A stretch of DNA of 14,756 nucleotides from DALYDD01 sp046049705 (GCA_046049705.1 JBJOQZ010000028.1:1-14756); one strand, 5' to 3'; numbered from the stretch's first letter, positions 6,451 to 12,434 are shown. A program made the numbers and translations. The notes: generated by a model from the sequence alone, not told the origin.

Positions 6451-6498
6451 TAGTCAATGCCTTTTTGACTATATTTTAGGGGCTTTTAGGGCTATAAT
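6451..6498 (+). promoter_or_regulatory. ftsZ promoter region with inverted repeat
   Basis: A consensus TATAAT at 6493-6498 lies 95 nt before the ftsZ ATG, so ftsZ would have a leader of about 85-90 nt. A TTGACT at 6465-6470 is 22 bp upstream, too far for a normal -35. That TTGACT is the right arm of a perfect 7-bp inverted repeat (TAGTCAA 6451-6457, TTGACTA 6465-6471), which might be a regulator site. An additional repeat (TTTAAAG 6399-6405, CTTTAAA 6423-6429) lies just after ftsA but has no T tract. Confidence 0.45.
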
Positions 6499-6593
6499 AC
6501 AAAGGTAATCAAAGACCTTACACCTACCCTCTTTGTGTATCTGTTTTGGTCTTAGATCAAGTTATCTAGTAATCCAAGACTAACCCTAAAAAC

Positions 6594-7841
6594 ATGCCAC
6601 AGGTAAAAACAGAAGTAGAAACATTTGCAAGAATTAAAGCCATCGGAGTTGGTGGTTCTGGAAAAAATGCCATCAACCATATGGTCAATTCAAAAGTAAA
6701 AGGAATTGATTTTATTGCAATCAATACTGACGCACAAGATCTTCACCATTCAATGGCGAAGAAAAAAATTCATATTGGAAAAAATTTAACTCGAGGACTT
6801 GGTGCAGGTATGAATCCTGAAATTGGAAAGCGTGCCGCCGAAGAAACAAAAGAAGAAATTCAAGAGGCACTTAAAAACTCTGATATGGTATTTGTTGCCG
6901 GAGGACTTGGTGGTGGTACTTGTACTGGTGCAGGACCTGTTGTAGCTCGTATTGCAAAAGAAATGGGTGCACTCACTGTGGCGGTGGTCACTAAACCATT
7001 TATGTTTGAAGGACAAGCTCGTATGCGACTTGCAGAACAAGGTCTTGAAGAATTGAGCAAAGCAGTAGATGCACTTGTCGTTATTCCAAACGAAAAACTA
7101 GCTTCTGCAGTAGGCAAAGATGTCCCTGCACGAAATGCATTCGCAATGTGTGACGAAGTGTTGAAACAAGCTGTCGAAGGTATCTCAGATTTGATCACTA
7201 CTCCTGGAGTAGTCGGAAACATCGACTTCGCCGATATCCGAGCGGTACTTGAAAACTCTGGTTCTGCACTTATGGGTATTGGAGTTGCAAGTGGTGAAAA
7301 CCGAGCAGTTGAAGCTGCGAAAGCTGCAATCAGCTCCCCTCTTATCGATGTCTCTATCCACGGTGCAAAAGGAGTGCTCTTTTCTATCGCTGGCGGTGAC
7401 GACCTCACTATGTGGGAAATCCAAGAGGCCGCTAAAGTTATCACAGACTCTGTTGATCCAAATGCCAAGATTATCTTCGGTACAGTTCACGATGAACATC
7501 TAAAGAAAAATGAAATTCGAATTACTGTTATTGCTGCAAACTTCCCTCAAGCAGAATTTCGCCGAACAGTCTTTGGAGATAACTCTATGAGCTCGGTTGC
7601 ACAAACCATGCAGCAACAACGTGCACAAGCAGAAGCACCGGTAGCCGCACCTCGCGAGGTACCACAGCAAGTTTCTAAGACACAAGACCTCGACGGTGCA
7701 GAGGCTCGCGGACGTATCTTCAATACTGTTCCTCGTCCAGATGAAAAAAAGTCTGACACTGAACCTAGACCAATCGAAACTGCGAGCGAAGAAGACTGGA
7801 GCGCAGTTCCAGCATTTCTCAGACGATCAAAACTCAAATAA
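6594..7841 (+). CDS. ftsZ: Cell division GTPase FtsZ
   Basis: FtsZ is a tubulin-like GTPase that polymerises into the division ring. The 415-residue product has IKAIGVGGSGKNAIN (14-28), FIAINTDAQ (40-48), the tubulin signature region GGLGGGTCTGAGP (103-115), PFMFEGQARMRLAEQGL (135-151) and the T7 synergy loop NIDFAD (209-214) with both catalytic Asp residues. A variable linker (about 345-395) leads to the C-terminal peptide SAVPAFLRRSK, the site bound by FtsA. One residue is odd: the signature reads GGGTCTG instead of GGGTGTG, which puts Cys110 in the nucleotide-binding T4 loop. The codon is TGT, so this is not a recoding effect. Everything else appears functional. ATG 6594 follows a long leader without a Shine-Dalgarno sequence. 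No terminator is visible after the stop. Confidence 0.95.
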   Translation: MPQVKTEVETFARIKAIGVGGSGKNAINHMVNSKVKGIDFIAINTDAQDLHHSMAKKKIHIGKNLTRGLGAGMNPEIGKRAAEETKEEIQEALKNSDMVFVAGGLGGGTCTGAGPVVARIAKEMGALTVAVVTKPFMFEGQARMRLAEQGLEELSKAVDALVVIPNEKLASAVGKDVPARNAFAMCDEVLKQAVEGISDLITTPGVVGNIDFADIRAVLENSGSALMGIGVASGENRAVEAAKAAISSPLIDVSIHGAKGVLFSIAGGDDLTMWEIQEAAKVITDSVDPNAKIIFGTVHDEHLKKNEIRITVIAANFPQAEFRRTVFGDNSMSSVAQTMQQQRAQAEAPVAAPREVPQQVSKTQDLDGAEARGRIFNTVPRPDEKKSDTEPRPIETASEEDWSAVPAFLRRSKLK

Positions 7842-7869
7842 TTCTTGAATACCCCTGCCAATCTGTTTT

Positions 7870-7896
7870 CTTTCCTGTCTTTCCTGTCTTTCCTTT
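7870..7896. repeat. 9-bp tandem repeat, three units
   Basis: Two copies of CTTTCCTGT and a third degenerate copy, CTTTCCTTT, lie head to tail between ftsZ and trxB, just upstream of the trxB promoter. The tract is pyrimidine-rich on the plus strand. Its role is unknown; it may be slippage-prone spacer. Confidence 0.6.
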
Positions 7897-7909
7897 TCGG
7901 TCACTCTGT

Positions 7910-7938
7910 TTGACATGTGTGGTTTGCTTATTTATCTA
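7910..7938 (+). promoter_or_regulatory. trxB promoter
   Basis: A consensus TTGACA (7910-7915) is separated by 17 bp from TATCTA (7933-7938). The -10 ends 15 nt before the trxB ATG at 7954, so the predicted leader is about 8 nt. An ATG at 7915 lies in the -35 box, which argues against the longer reading frame that starts there. Confidence 0.65.
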
Positions 7939-7953
7939 ATCAATACAATATCT

Positions 7954-8898
7954 ATGTACGACCTTATCATCATCGGTGGCGGACCAGCTGGAGTAGCAGC
8001 AGGAGTATATGCATCTCGAAAAAAAATAAAGACTTTGTTTATCACTGAATCTTTTGGTGGACAAAGTATTGTTTCTGATGGTATCGAAAACTGGATTGGA
8101 ACAATCAAAATTTCAGGTGAAGACTTGGCAAAAAGCTTAGAAGCTCACCTTCGGGCATATGCAGGTGATATTGTAGAAATTAAGACAGGTACAAGAATTG
8201 CTTCTATTGCACAAGCAAACACAGAATCAGGTGCAACATATTTTAAAGTTACAAAACAAGGTTCAAACCCTGAGGTCTATGAAGCCAAGACCATACTTAT
8301 TGCCACTGGCAGTAAGCGCCGAAAACTCGAAGCAAAAGGTGCGGATATTTTTGAACATAAAGGTGTAACATATTGTGCCACTTGCGATGCTCCTATGTTT
8401 GGTGGACAAGATGTAGTGGTAGTAGGCGGAGGCAATGCCGCTTTTGAAAGTGCAGCCCAACTCTCAGCACACTGTACTTCAGTGACTATTTTAAATCGTG
8501 GAGATGTATTTAGAGCTGACCCTGTAACTGTCGAAAAAGTACTCGCCAAAGAAAATGTTAAGGCAATTAAAAATGCAGTGATTGAAGAAATTACCGGTGA
8601 CACATTTGTGCAGGGATTGGTATATAAAAATGTGGCAACTGGTGCAACTGAAACACTTGCTATTACTGGAGTATTCGTAGAGATTGGACTTATTCCAAAT
8701 ACTGATTTTATAAAAGATATCGTCACACTCGATGCATATGGCAAGGTGGTGATTGATCACAAATCACAGGCTACGAGTATACCTGGCATTTGGGCGGCTG
8801 GAGACTGTACTGATGGGCTCTATCACCAAAACAATATCGCGGCTGGCGATGCAGTTAAGGCCCTTGAAGACATATACGTATATTTGACCAGAAACTAG
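7954..8898 (+). CDS. trxB: Thioredoxin reductase-like flavoprotein
   Basis: This is a low-molecular-weight thioredoxin-reductase-type enzyme, which passes electrons from a pyridine nucleotide through FAD to a CxxC disulfide and then to thioredoxin. The 314-residue product has the N-terminal FAD motif GGGPAG (8-13), the redox-active CATC (141-144), the second dinucleotide motif VVVGGGNAAFESA (155-167) and the C-terminal FAD motif GIWAAGDCTD. The NADPH-phosphate-binding HRRxxxR stretch of E. coli TrxB reads NRGDVFR here (181-187), so part of the positive patch is lost and cofactor preference is uncertain. The order of domains and the length match TrxB. The start was set at ATG 7954 from the YDLIIIGGGPAG fold start and from the promoter. 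No thioredoxin gene is in the window. Confidence 0.88.
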   Translation: MYDLIIIGGGPAGVAAGVYASRKKIKTLFITESFGGQSIVSDGIENWIGTIKISGEDLAKSLEAHLRAYAGDIVEIKTGTRIASIAQANTESGATYFKVTKQGSNPEVYEAKTILIATGSKRRKLEAKGADIFEHKGVTYCATCDAPMFGGQDVVVVGGGNAAFESAAQLSAHCTSVTILNRGDVFRADPVTVEKVLAKENVKAIKNAVIEEITGDTFVQGLVYKNVATGATETLAITGVFVEIGLIPNTDFIKDIVTLDAYGKVVIDHKSQATSIPGIWAAGDCTDGLYHQNNIAAGDAVKALEDIYVYLTRN

Positions 8899-8918
8899 TC
8901 TAGTGGTATAGTTTTATC

Positions 8919-8951
8919 GCCTGGAACTAACTCAACACATTCCCTCCAGGC
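8919..8951. repeat. 7-bp inverted repeat before the 91-residue gene
   Basis: GCCTGGA (8919-8925) and TCCAGGC (8945-8951) are perfect arms around a 19-nt loop, ending 9 nt before the ATG at 8961. The repeat is more GC-rich than the surrounding DNA, like the gene it precedes. It could be a leader hairpin or an operator. Confidence 0.4.
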
Positions 8952-8960
8952 ACTCTGTAC

Positions 8961-9236
8961 ATGAACATACTTACTGCCCTGTCGTGGGGCTTTGGCACAT
9001 TGACGGTACTAGCCGGATTATTTATCTATCTGAGCAGCCACTCAGAAGTGGATGATCCGGAGTTCAAGACCCGTTTCCGGCGAGCATTTGACCACGGAGC
9101 CGGCACGGAAGTTGGAGCAAGGATGGTCGGGGCGTTTTATACTGCCCATGACCAACCATTGCGGACCAGGTGGAAGCTCTTCTGGTTTTTCCTCACGATG
9201 ACGTCACTTGCCCTCGGCGGACTGTACCTGATTTGA
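8961..9236 (+). CDS. Small two-helix membrane protein of unknown function
   Basis: The 91-residue product is not a family I recognise. It has a first membrane segment at about residues 9-26 (GFGTLTVLAGLFIYLSS), a charged middle part (about 27-70) rich in Asp, Glu, Arg and His, and a second membrane segment at about 73-91 (LFWFFLTMTSLALGGLYLI). Its codon use differs from its neighbours: CTG four times, CGG and AGG twice each, and many GCC and GGC codons. The other genes use mainly AT-ending codons and CGA or CGT for arginine. It has its own GC-rich terminator (9274-9312). This suggests recent acquisition, or a gene under different selection. The start is the first ATG of the frame; only a poor AGG stands upstream. 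It is probably real because frame, composition and terminator agree. Confidence 0.65.
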   Translation: MNILTALSWGFGTLTVLAGLFIYLSSHSEVDDPEFKTRFRRAFDHGAGTEVGARMVGAFYTAHDQPLRTRWKLFWFFLTMTSLALGGLYLI

Positions 9237-9273
9237 TGATGAATCGACAGGCTTGCTCAGAAATGTGAAATCA

Positions 9274-9312
9274 CCCCCCGGGTCGCTTTGCGCGACTTCC
9301 GGGGGTTCTTTT
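9274..9312 (+). terminator. Rho-independent terminator of the 91-residue gene
   Basis: CCCCCGG (9275-9281) pairs with CCGGGGG (9299-9305), and inside it GTCGC (9282-9286) pairs with GCGAC (9292-9296), with a small bulge. TTCTTTTTT follows, so it acts on plus-strand transcripts. Confidence 0.85.
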
Positions 9313-9540
9313 TTATATTTAAAAAATATATCTACCCATGTAGTAATAACTGGTTTATGTCAAACGTTCCTCAAAATCTGTATGTACAATCAAAAGCACC
9401 TAGCTTTTGCTCGGTGCTTTTGATTTTATCTATGTGGGTCGCTCGCACAAGCGTATTTTGCTCCAAGTATTCGCAAAATACTGAGTGCGCCGACATCACG
9501 AAAATATAGTCGCTCACTCCGTTCTCTCCTTGTTTTCTGT
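9313..9540. other. Intergenic region with several inverted repeats, no convincing gene
   Basis: With the preceding terminator, this makes about 300 bp without a convincing gene between 9236 and the tRNA. It contains an orphan plus-strand terminator (9388-9428), a perfect 9-bp inverted repeat (GTATTTTGC 9453-9461, GCAAAATAC 9473-9481) and an imperfect stem (9483-9494 with 9509-9519). GTCGCTC occurs twice (9438-9444, 9509-9515). A frame from ATG 9357 crosses the terminator and resembles no protein I know. On the minus strand the repeats form the 3' flank of tRNA-Val and may process or end its transcript. Confidence 0.5.
9388..9428 (+). terminator. Orphan rho-independent terminator
   Basis: AATCAAAAGCACC (9388-9400) and GGTGCTTTTGATT (9413-9425) form a perfect 13-bp stem with a 12-nt loop, followed by TTTA. 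The T tract is on the plus strand and the minus-strand exit is not T-rich. The 91-residue gene already has a terminator at 9274-9312, so this either backs that up or ends an undetected short transcript from about 9313-9387. Confidence 0.75.
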
Positions 9541-9612
9541 GGGCGATAGAGGATTCGAACCTCTGACATCAACAACGTCAATGTTGCGCTCTACCAACTG
9601 AGCTAATCGCCC
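9541..9612 (-). tRNA. tRNA-Val (anticodon GAC)
   Basis: The minus strand folds into a full 72-nt cloverleaf. The acceptor GGGCGAT pairs with ATCGCCC, the D stem is GCTC/GAGC and the anticodon stem is CAACA/TGTTG. The loop TTGACGT gives anticodon GAC, and the T arm is AGAGG-TTCGAAT-CCTCT. All stems are fully paired. CCA is not encoded, because ACA follows the acceptor, so a CCA-adding enzyme is needed. The gene lies 61 nt after the antiporter stop on the same strand with no terminator between, so it may be co-transcribed with it. Confidence 0.96.
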
Positions 9613-9673
9613 GTATTTCATTTTCCATACATACTTTTCAACCTCACTCTCTCCTACCCTGTATAAGATATCA

Positions 9674-11023
9674 CTAGTTAGTCGTCACGCCAAGTCTTCG
9701 GGCTACCCAAGGAGTAAGTGGCGGCAAGATAACTAGAGTCATAATAATAACCCACATACCGATACTCAGAAACTCTGGACCAAGATTGAGACCTGCGACG
9801 TTCATAGTCTGAAGTAACAAGACTGCAGGAATCACCCCAGTCTCACGGACAAATGAAATAAACCATAAATCTCGAGATTGAAGCCCCATCTTTTTGCGCC
9901 ATGGATAGAGCGATGCAAATACCGAAAGCGGACGCACTACAAAGATAAAGACAAGACCTGCGAGCAACCCTGGCACTATATATGCCATGAGAGTTGATAC
10001 ATCAACCATCGCCCCGAGCAAAATAAAGACAAGAGGCTTTGCAATCCCATCGGTCATACTCACAAAAAATGATTCAGTCTTATGCACATGTTCATGAGTT
10101 AAAATCAAAAGACCGGCTACAAAGCTCGCCAAGTATCCACTTCCATGAAAAAGGGCTGCGAGTCCAAATGCTACAAGTGGCGCTGCAATAAAGAGCGGTA
10201 CATCAGAGCATTGTTCACTCACTTTTTTACGTCTCAATAAGTATGCATGCAACATGATATACCCTACGCAGCCTGCCAAGATACCGATGATAATTTCCTT
10301 CATCAAGAAAAATGCCGATGTCGTGCTATTGAGCGCAGTAAATCCATCGGCAATTGAGTTAAATACTCCACCTGTGCTCAGATAAAAGAGAAAAGCAAAT
10401 GTGACGAGCGTTCCCGTCACATCTGTCAAAGCACTTTCTGAGATCACAATATCTTTGATTTCCTTCTTTTTAAATGTGAGCTCTTTAATGACCGGAATAA
10501 TTGCAGCAGGATCAGTTGAAGCCAGAATTGCACCAAGCAAAAGTGCAACCGTCACTGAAATACCAAGTCCAAGATATCCGTCGAGAATAATAAGCCCAGC
10601 AGGAAGGAGAAATGTTGAAATACCCAATCCAATAAATGAAAGCAAAACGGTTGGAAGTAAAATCTTTTTGAAACTAGCAAATGAAATTTCAAGTCCTCCA
10701 CTAAATAAAATATATACCGCGGAGATGGTCACCACGGTATTGAGTATTGCTGTAGATTGTACGATTGGCTGCAAAGCATCATGCAAAGACATACCCGCAA
10801 AAAGCGCCACGAGAAATGATGGAAAAATAGTACCTTTAGCCAAAGTACTCGAAAGCGCGGAGAGGAGTAAAATACCTGCGATTAAGATAATCGGCATGAC
10901 ATCTCCTGCCCCACCCACCTGCTCGCTAAAGGCCATATCGGCGATATTGAGGGCAATTACGGCTACGATAAGGAGAATAACCGCGAGATTATCCTGCATT
11001 TTTTGCTTGATTATTTTGACCAT
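9674..11023 (-). CDS. CPA1-type cation/proton antiporter
   Basis: This is a monovalent cation/proton exchanger of the Na+/H+ exchanger family (NhaP/CPA1 type) in the cytoplasmic membrane. The 449-residue product is almost entirely hydrophobic helices, about 12-13 in number. It carries the CPA1 string LFSGGLEISFASFKK (106-120), the unwound-helix motif ASTDPAAIIPV (168-178) with Asp171, and ESALTD (196-201) with the ion-binding Asp201. In typical CPA1 exchangers that last motif ends Asn-Asp, whereas here it is Thr200-Asp201. A later Arg in FVRETG corresponds to the conserved arginine of the family. There is no C-terminal RCK or CBS domain. The start at ATG 11023 was chosen because a promoter (TTGAAA, 17 bp, TAGAAT) ends 13 nt before it. 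The open frame upstream runs through that promoter. Which ion is carried cannot be told. Confidence 0.85.
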   Translation of the reverse strand: MVKIIKQKMQDNLAVILLIVAVIALNIADMAFSEQVGGAGDVMPIILIAGILLLSALSSTLAKGTIFPSFLVALFAGMSLHDALQPIVQSTAILNTVVTISAVYILFSGGLEISFASFKKILLPTVLLSFIGLGISTFLLPAGLIILDGYLGLGISVTVALLLGAILASTDPAAIIPVIKELTFKKKEIKDIVISESALTDVTGTLVTFAFLFYLSTGGVFNSIADGFTALNSTTSAFFLMKEIIIGILAGCVGYIMLHAYLLRRKKVSEQCSDVPLFIAAPLVAFGLAALFHGSGYLASFVAGLLILTHEHVHKTESFFVSMTDGIAKPLVFILLGAMVDVSTLMAYIVPGLLAGLVFIFVVRPLSVFASLYPWRKKMGLQSRDLWFISFVRETGVIPAVLLLQTMNVAGLNLGPEFLSIGMWVIIMTLVILPPLTPWVARRLGVTTN

Positions 11024-11036
11024 AGAAAAGAGTTTT

Positions 11037-11065
11037 ATTCTATACCTCTGATTTTGCTTTTTCAA
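11037..11065 (-). promoter_or_regulatory. Promoter of the cation/proton antiporter
   Basis: On the minus strand TTGAAA (11065-11060) and TAGAAT (11042-11037) have 17-bp spacing. The -10 ends 13 nt before the ATG at 11023, which predicts a leader of about 6 nt and sets the start codon. Confidence 0.6.
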
Positions 11066-11185
11066 GTATGAGGTGGAAAAGTCGCCTTTTATACCCCTTT
11101 TTGGCCATACTCTTTGCAAGAGGATTAGGAAGTCATGTACTCCATCCAGCCAGGCTATTATTTGACCTAAGGCTGAATATGTATG

Positions 11186-11214
11186 TTGATTTCTATTTGG
11201 AGTTATAGTATTAT
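11186..11214 (+). promoter_or_regulatory. tRNA-Glu promoter
   Basis: TTGATT (11186-11191) and TATTAT (11209-11214) have 17-bp spacing. The -10 ends 12 nt before the tRNA 5' end, giving a very short 5' extension for RNase P to remove. Confidence 0.6.
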
Positions 11215-11226
11215 CTATCTCGCAAA

Positions 11227-11298
11227 GGCCCTATCGTCTATCGGTTAGGACATCACGTTTTCAATGTGAGAAGCAGGGTTCGACTCCCTGTAGGGTCA
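11227..11298 (+). tRNA. tRNA-Glu (anticodon TTC)
   Basis: A 72-nt cloverleaf. The acceptor GGCCCTA pairs with TAGGGTC (one G-U), discriminator A. The D stem is GTCT/GGAC and the anticodon stem TCACG/TGTGA with one G-U closing pair. The loop TTTTCAA gives anticodon TTC, and the T arm is CAGGG-TTCGACT-CCCTG. CCA is not encoded. Its 3' acceptor strand is also part of the long downstream inverted repeat, so the nascent transcript can fold in two exclusive ways. Confidence 0.96.
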
Positions 11299-11387
11299 CA
11301 CGAGCAAAAACCACCTCTTGGTGGTTTTTTGTTTTGCGAGTGTGACCCTAAGCGAGCAAACTGCTTTGCTCGCGTCAGGGAGTCGAA
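11279..11387. repeat. Split inverted duplication of the tRNA-Glu 3' half
   Basis: The contiguous tRNA segment 11279-11300 (T-arm TTCGACTCCCTG, then TAGGGTCACA) has an inverted copy in two pieces: TGTGACCCTA (11341-11350) and CAGGGAGTCGAA (11376-11387). All 22 bases are conserved. The two pieces are separated by 25 bp that themselves form a hairpin (GCGAGCAAA 11352-11360, TTTGCTCGC 11365-11373). The arrangement suggests an inverted copy of the tRNA end interrupted by a small palindromic insert. Confidence 0.75.
11291..11350 (+). terminator. Long hairpin and terminator using the tRNA-Glu 3' end
   Basis: The core is a terminator: AAAACCACC (11307-11315), a TCTT loop and GGTGGTTTT (11320-11328), continuing as TTGTTTT. 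The stem goes on outward: GC and A/T pairs, a 2-nt mismatch, then TAGGGTCACA (11291-11300) pairs fully with TGTGACCCTA (11341-11350). The outer left arm is the acceptor strand of tRNA-Glu plus CA. Confidence 0.75.
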
Positions 11388-11390
11388 AAG

Positions 11391-11463
11391 CTTTTCTCTG
11401 TTTTGAGAATTCGCGTAGCGGATTCGACAAAACAAGAAAAGGTATACTGGTCCTGTAAGGACC
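11391..11463. repeat. Two further hairpins downstream of tRNA-Glu
   Basis: The outer arms CTTTTCTCTGTTTTG (11391-11405) and CAAAACAAGAAAAG (11428-11441) pair with one bulge. Inside, GAATTCGC (11407-11414) pairs with GCGGATTC (11418-11425) across a GTA loop. A third hairpin, GGTCCT/AGGACC (11449-11454, 11458-11463), also has a GTA loop. No T tract follows, so these are not ordinary terminators. Confidence 0.6.
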
Positions 11464-11734
11464 GACGACCTGTAAGCTCATAAAAAATATTTTTATTGCT
11501 TTCAAAAAGCTTAAATCTATTTTCACACCAGAAACTAAAAGTATCCTCAATTGGTATTAGTTCTTGAAATAAATACCATGCTACTGGTATTATACTTCGT
11601 TAAAATCTTAAAACCATTTCATTTATCTTGCAGTACTTAAAGTTTTATTTTTATTTCTACATACATATTAAATTTGCATGAGATAATATAGGTTTTTTAA
11701 AAAACGATATTTGGTTGAATTTATAAATTAGAAC

Positions 11735-11758
11735 ATAACTTAGATTAATCTAAGTTAT
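11735..11758. promoter_or_regulatory. Perfect 24-bp palindrome, putative operator
   Basis: Half-site ATAACTTAGATT is followed directly by its exact reverse complement AATCTAAGTTAT. It lies 33 bp before the TATAAT box of the Panacea-domain gene. It has no T tract, so an operator for a dimeric repressor is more likely than a terminator. Toxin-antitoxin operons are often autoregulated through such sites. Confidence 0.55.
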
Positions 11759-11791
11759 CACGTAAAGAATTCGTGTTTTGTTTTTTTTAAA

Positions 11792-11797
11792 TATAAT
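11792..11797 (+). promoter_or_regulatory. Putative -10 box of the toxin-antitoxin operon
   Basis: A consensus TATAAT lies 14 nt before the ATG at 11812, predicting a leader of about 8 nt. No good -35 box is present at 16-18 bp, so an activator or a nonstandard element may be involved. Confidence 0.45.
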
Positions 11798-11811
11798 GTT
11801 ATATTTGCTTG

Positions 11812-12420
11812 ATGAAAACGCTATTGGAGTTTGACTATAAAAAAGCAACACAAGCGATTAACTTTTTTATCAAAAAAGAAGGTGGTCAAATTGATAAATT
11901 GAAATTAATTAAACTAATCTATTTTGCTGACAGATATCATCTGAGAAATTATGGTAGACCTATCATAAATGATACATATTTTGCCATGCCTAAAGGCCCG
12001 GTCGCATCTTCAGTAAAAGACATTGTCGAATTTTCAGGTTTTTTAGCAGAAGAAGAATTACAGTACGCAGAACAATTTATCAAGAAAGGTCCTATTGCAT
12101 TTAGCATAATCTCTATTGCTAATTTAGACGAGACCATCTTTTCTCAAGGCGAACTTGAGGCTCTCAATTTCTCTTTCGAGACTTTTGGACATTATCAATC
12201 CTTAACACTGGTTGATATCACTCATACATACCCAGAATGGGAAAAATTTAAATCGATACTTGAGTCAAAAGAAACGACTCGCGAACCTATGAGTTATGAA
12301 GACTTTTTTAAAAATCCTGATAACACAGAGGCGGACAAATTTAGAATGTCCAATGAACGACTCAGTGCATCAAAAGAGGTTTTTGATGAAAATTTTAAAG
12401 TTGCAGAGTTTTGGAAATAG
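11812..12420 (+). CDS. Panacea/SocA-domain protein, probable antitoxin
   Basis: The 202-residue product resembles the Panacea domain (DUF4065, named after the SocA antitoxin), which neutralises many unrelated toxins encoded beside it. The family look comes from IDKLKLIKLIYFADRYHL (about 26-43), YGRPIINDTYFAMPKGPV (about 46-63), and later helices including an AEFWK end. SocA itself is a ClpXP adaptor in Caulobacter; most relatives are antitoxins of two-gene modules. Here a second gene follows within 14 nt, and a perfect palindrome and promoter lie upstream, as expected for an autoregulated module. ATG 11812 was preferred to the TTG just before it. The coding sequence is more AT-rich than the housekeeping genes, consistent with acquisition beside a tRNA gene. 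Confidence 0.72.
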   Translation: MKTLLEFDYKKATQAINFFIKKEGGQIDKLKLIKLIYFADRYHLRNYGRPIINDTYFAMPKGPVASSVKDIVEFSGFLAEEELQYAEQFIKKGPIAFSIISIANLDETIFSQGELEALNFSFETFGHYQSLTLVDITHTYPEWEKFKSILESKETTREPMSYEDFFKNPDNTEADKFRMSNERLSASKEVFDENFKVAEFWK

Positions 12421-12434
12421 CCGTAATCACCTAT

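Larger units (their letters stand above)
11464..11811. other. AT-rich non-coding region before the toxin-antitoxin genes
   Basis: With the repeats above, this completes about 500 bp without a gene between tRNA-Glu and the antitoxin. It is much more AT-rich than the rest of the window. It contains an inverted repeat ATACCA/TGGTAT (11573-11578, 11585-11590), GGTATTA twice in direct orientation (11553, 11586), a perfect 14-bp palindrome GTTTTTTAAAAAAC (11692-11705), the 24-bp palindrome described separately and the antitoxin promoter. I see no integrase, transposase or coding frame. Confidence 0.5.

Noticed and set aside
6860..7468. Long minus-strand open frame inside ftsZ
   Set aside because: It is the antisense shadow of ftsZ with Ala/Ser/Thr-rich translation and no start context.
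8891..8925. tRNA D-arm-like string (TCTAGTGGTATAG) after trxB
   Set aside because: No matching acceptor, anticodon or T arm can be folded around it.
9357..9509. Short plus-strand reading frame starting MSNVPQNLYVQSK
   Set aside because: It runs through a perfect terminator and an inverted repeat, ends in low-complexity Cys/Ser-rich sequence and resembles no known protein. The first dozen residues look protein-like, so it may be worth a search, but a gene is not supported.
11227..11400. Integrative element attachment site at tRNA-Glu
   Set aside because: The repeated tRNA segment is inverted, not direct. No integrase is in the window and no second direct copy was found downstream to 12976.
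11253..11550. Minus-strand frames antisense to tRNA-Glu and its repeats
   Set aside because: They arise from the tRNA and its inverted copy; the translations show no family features.
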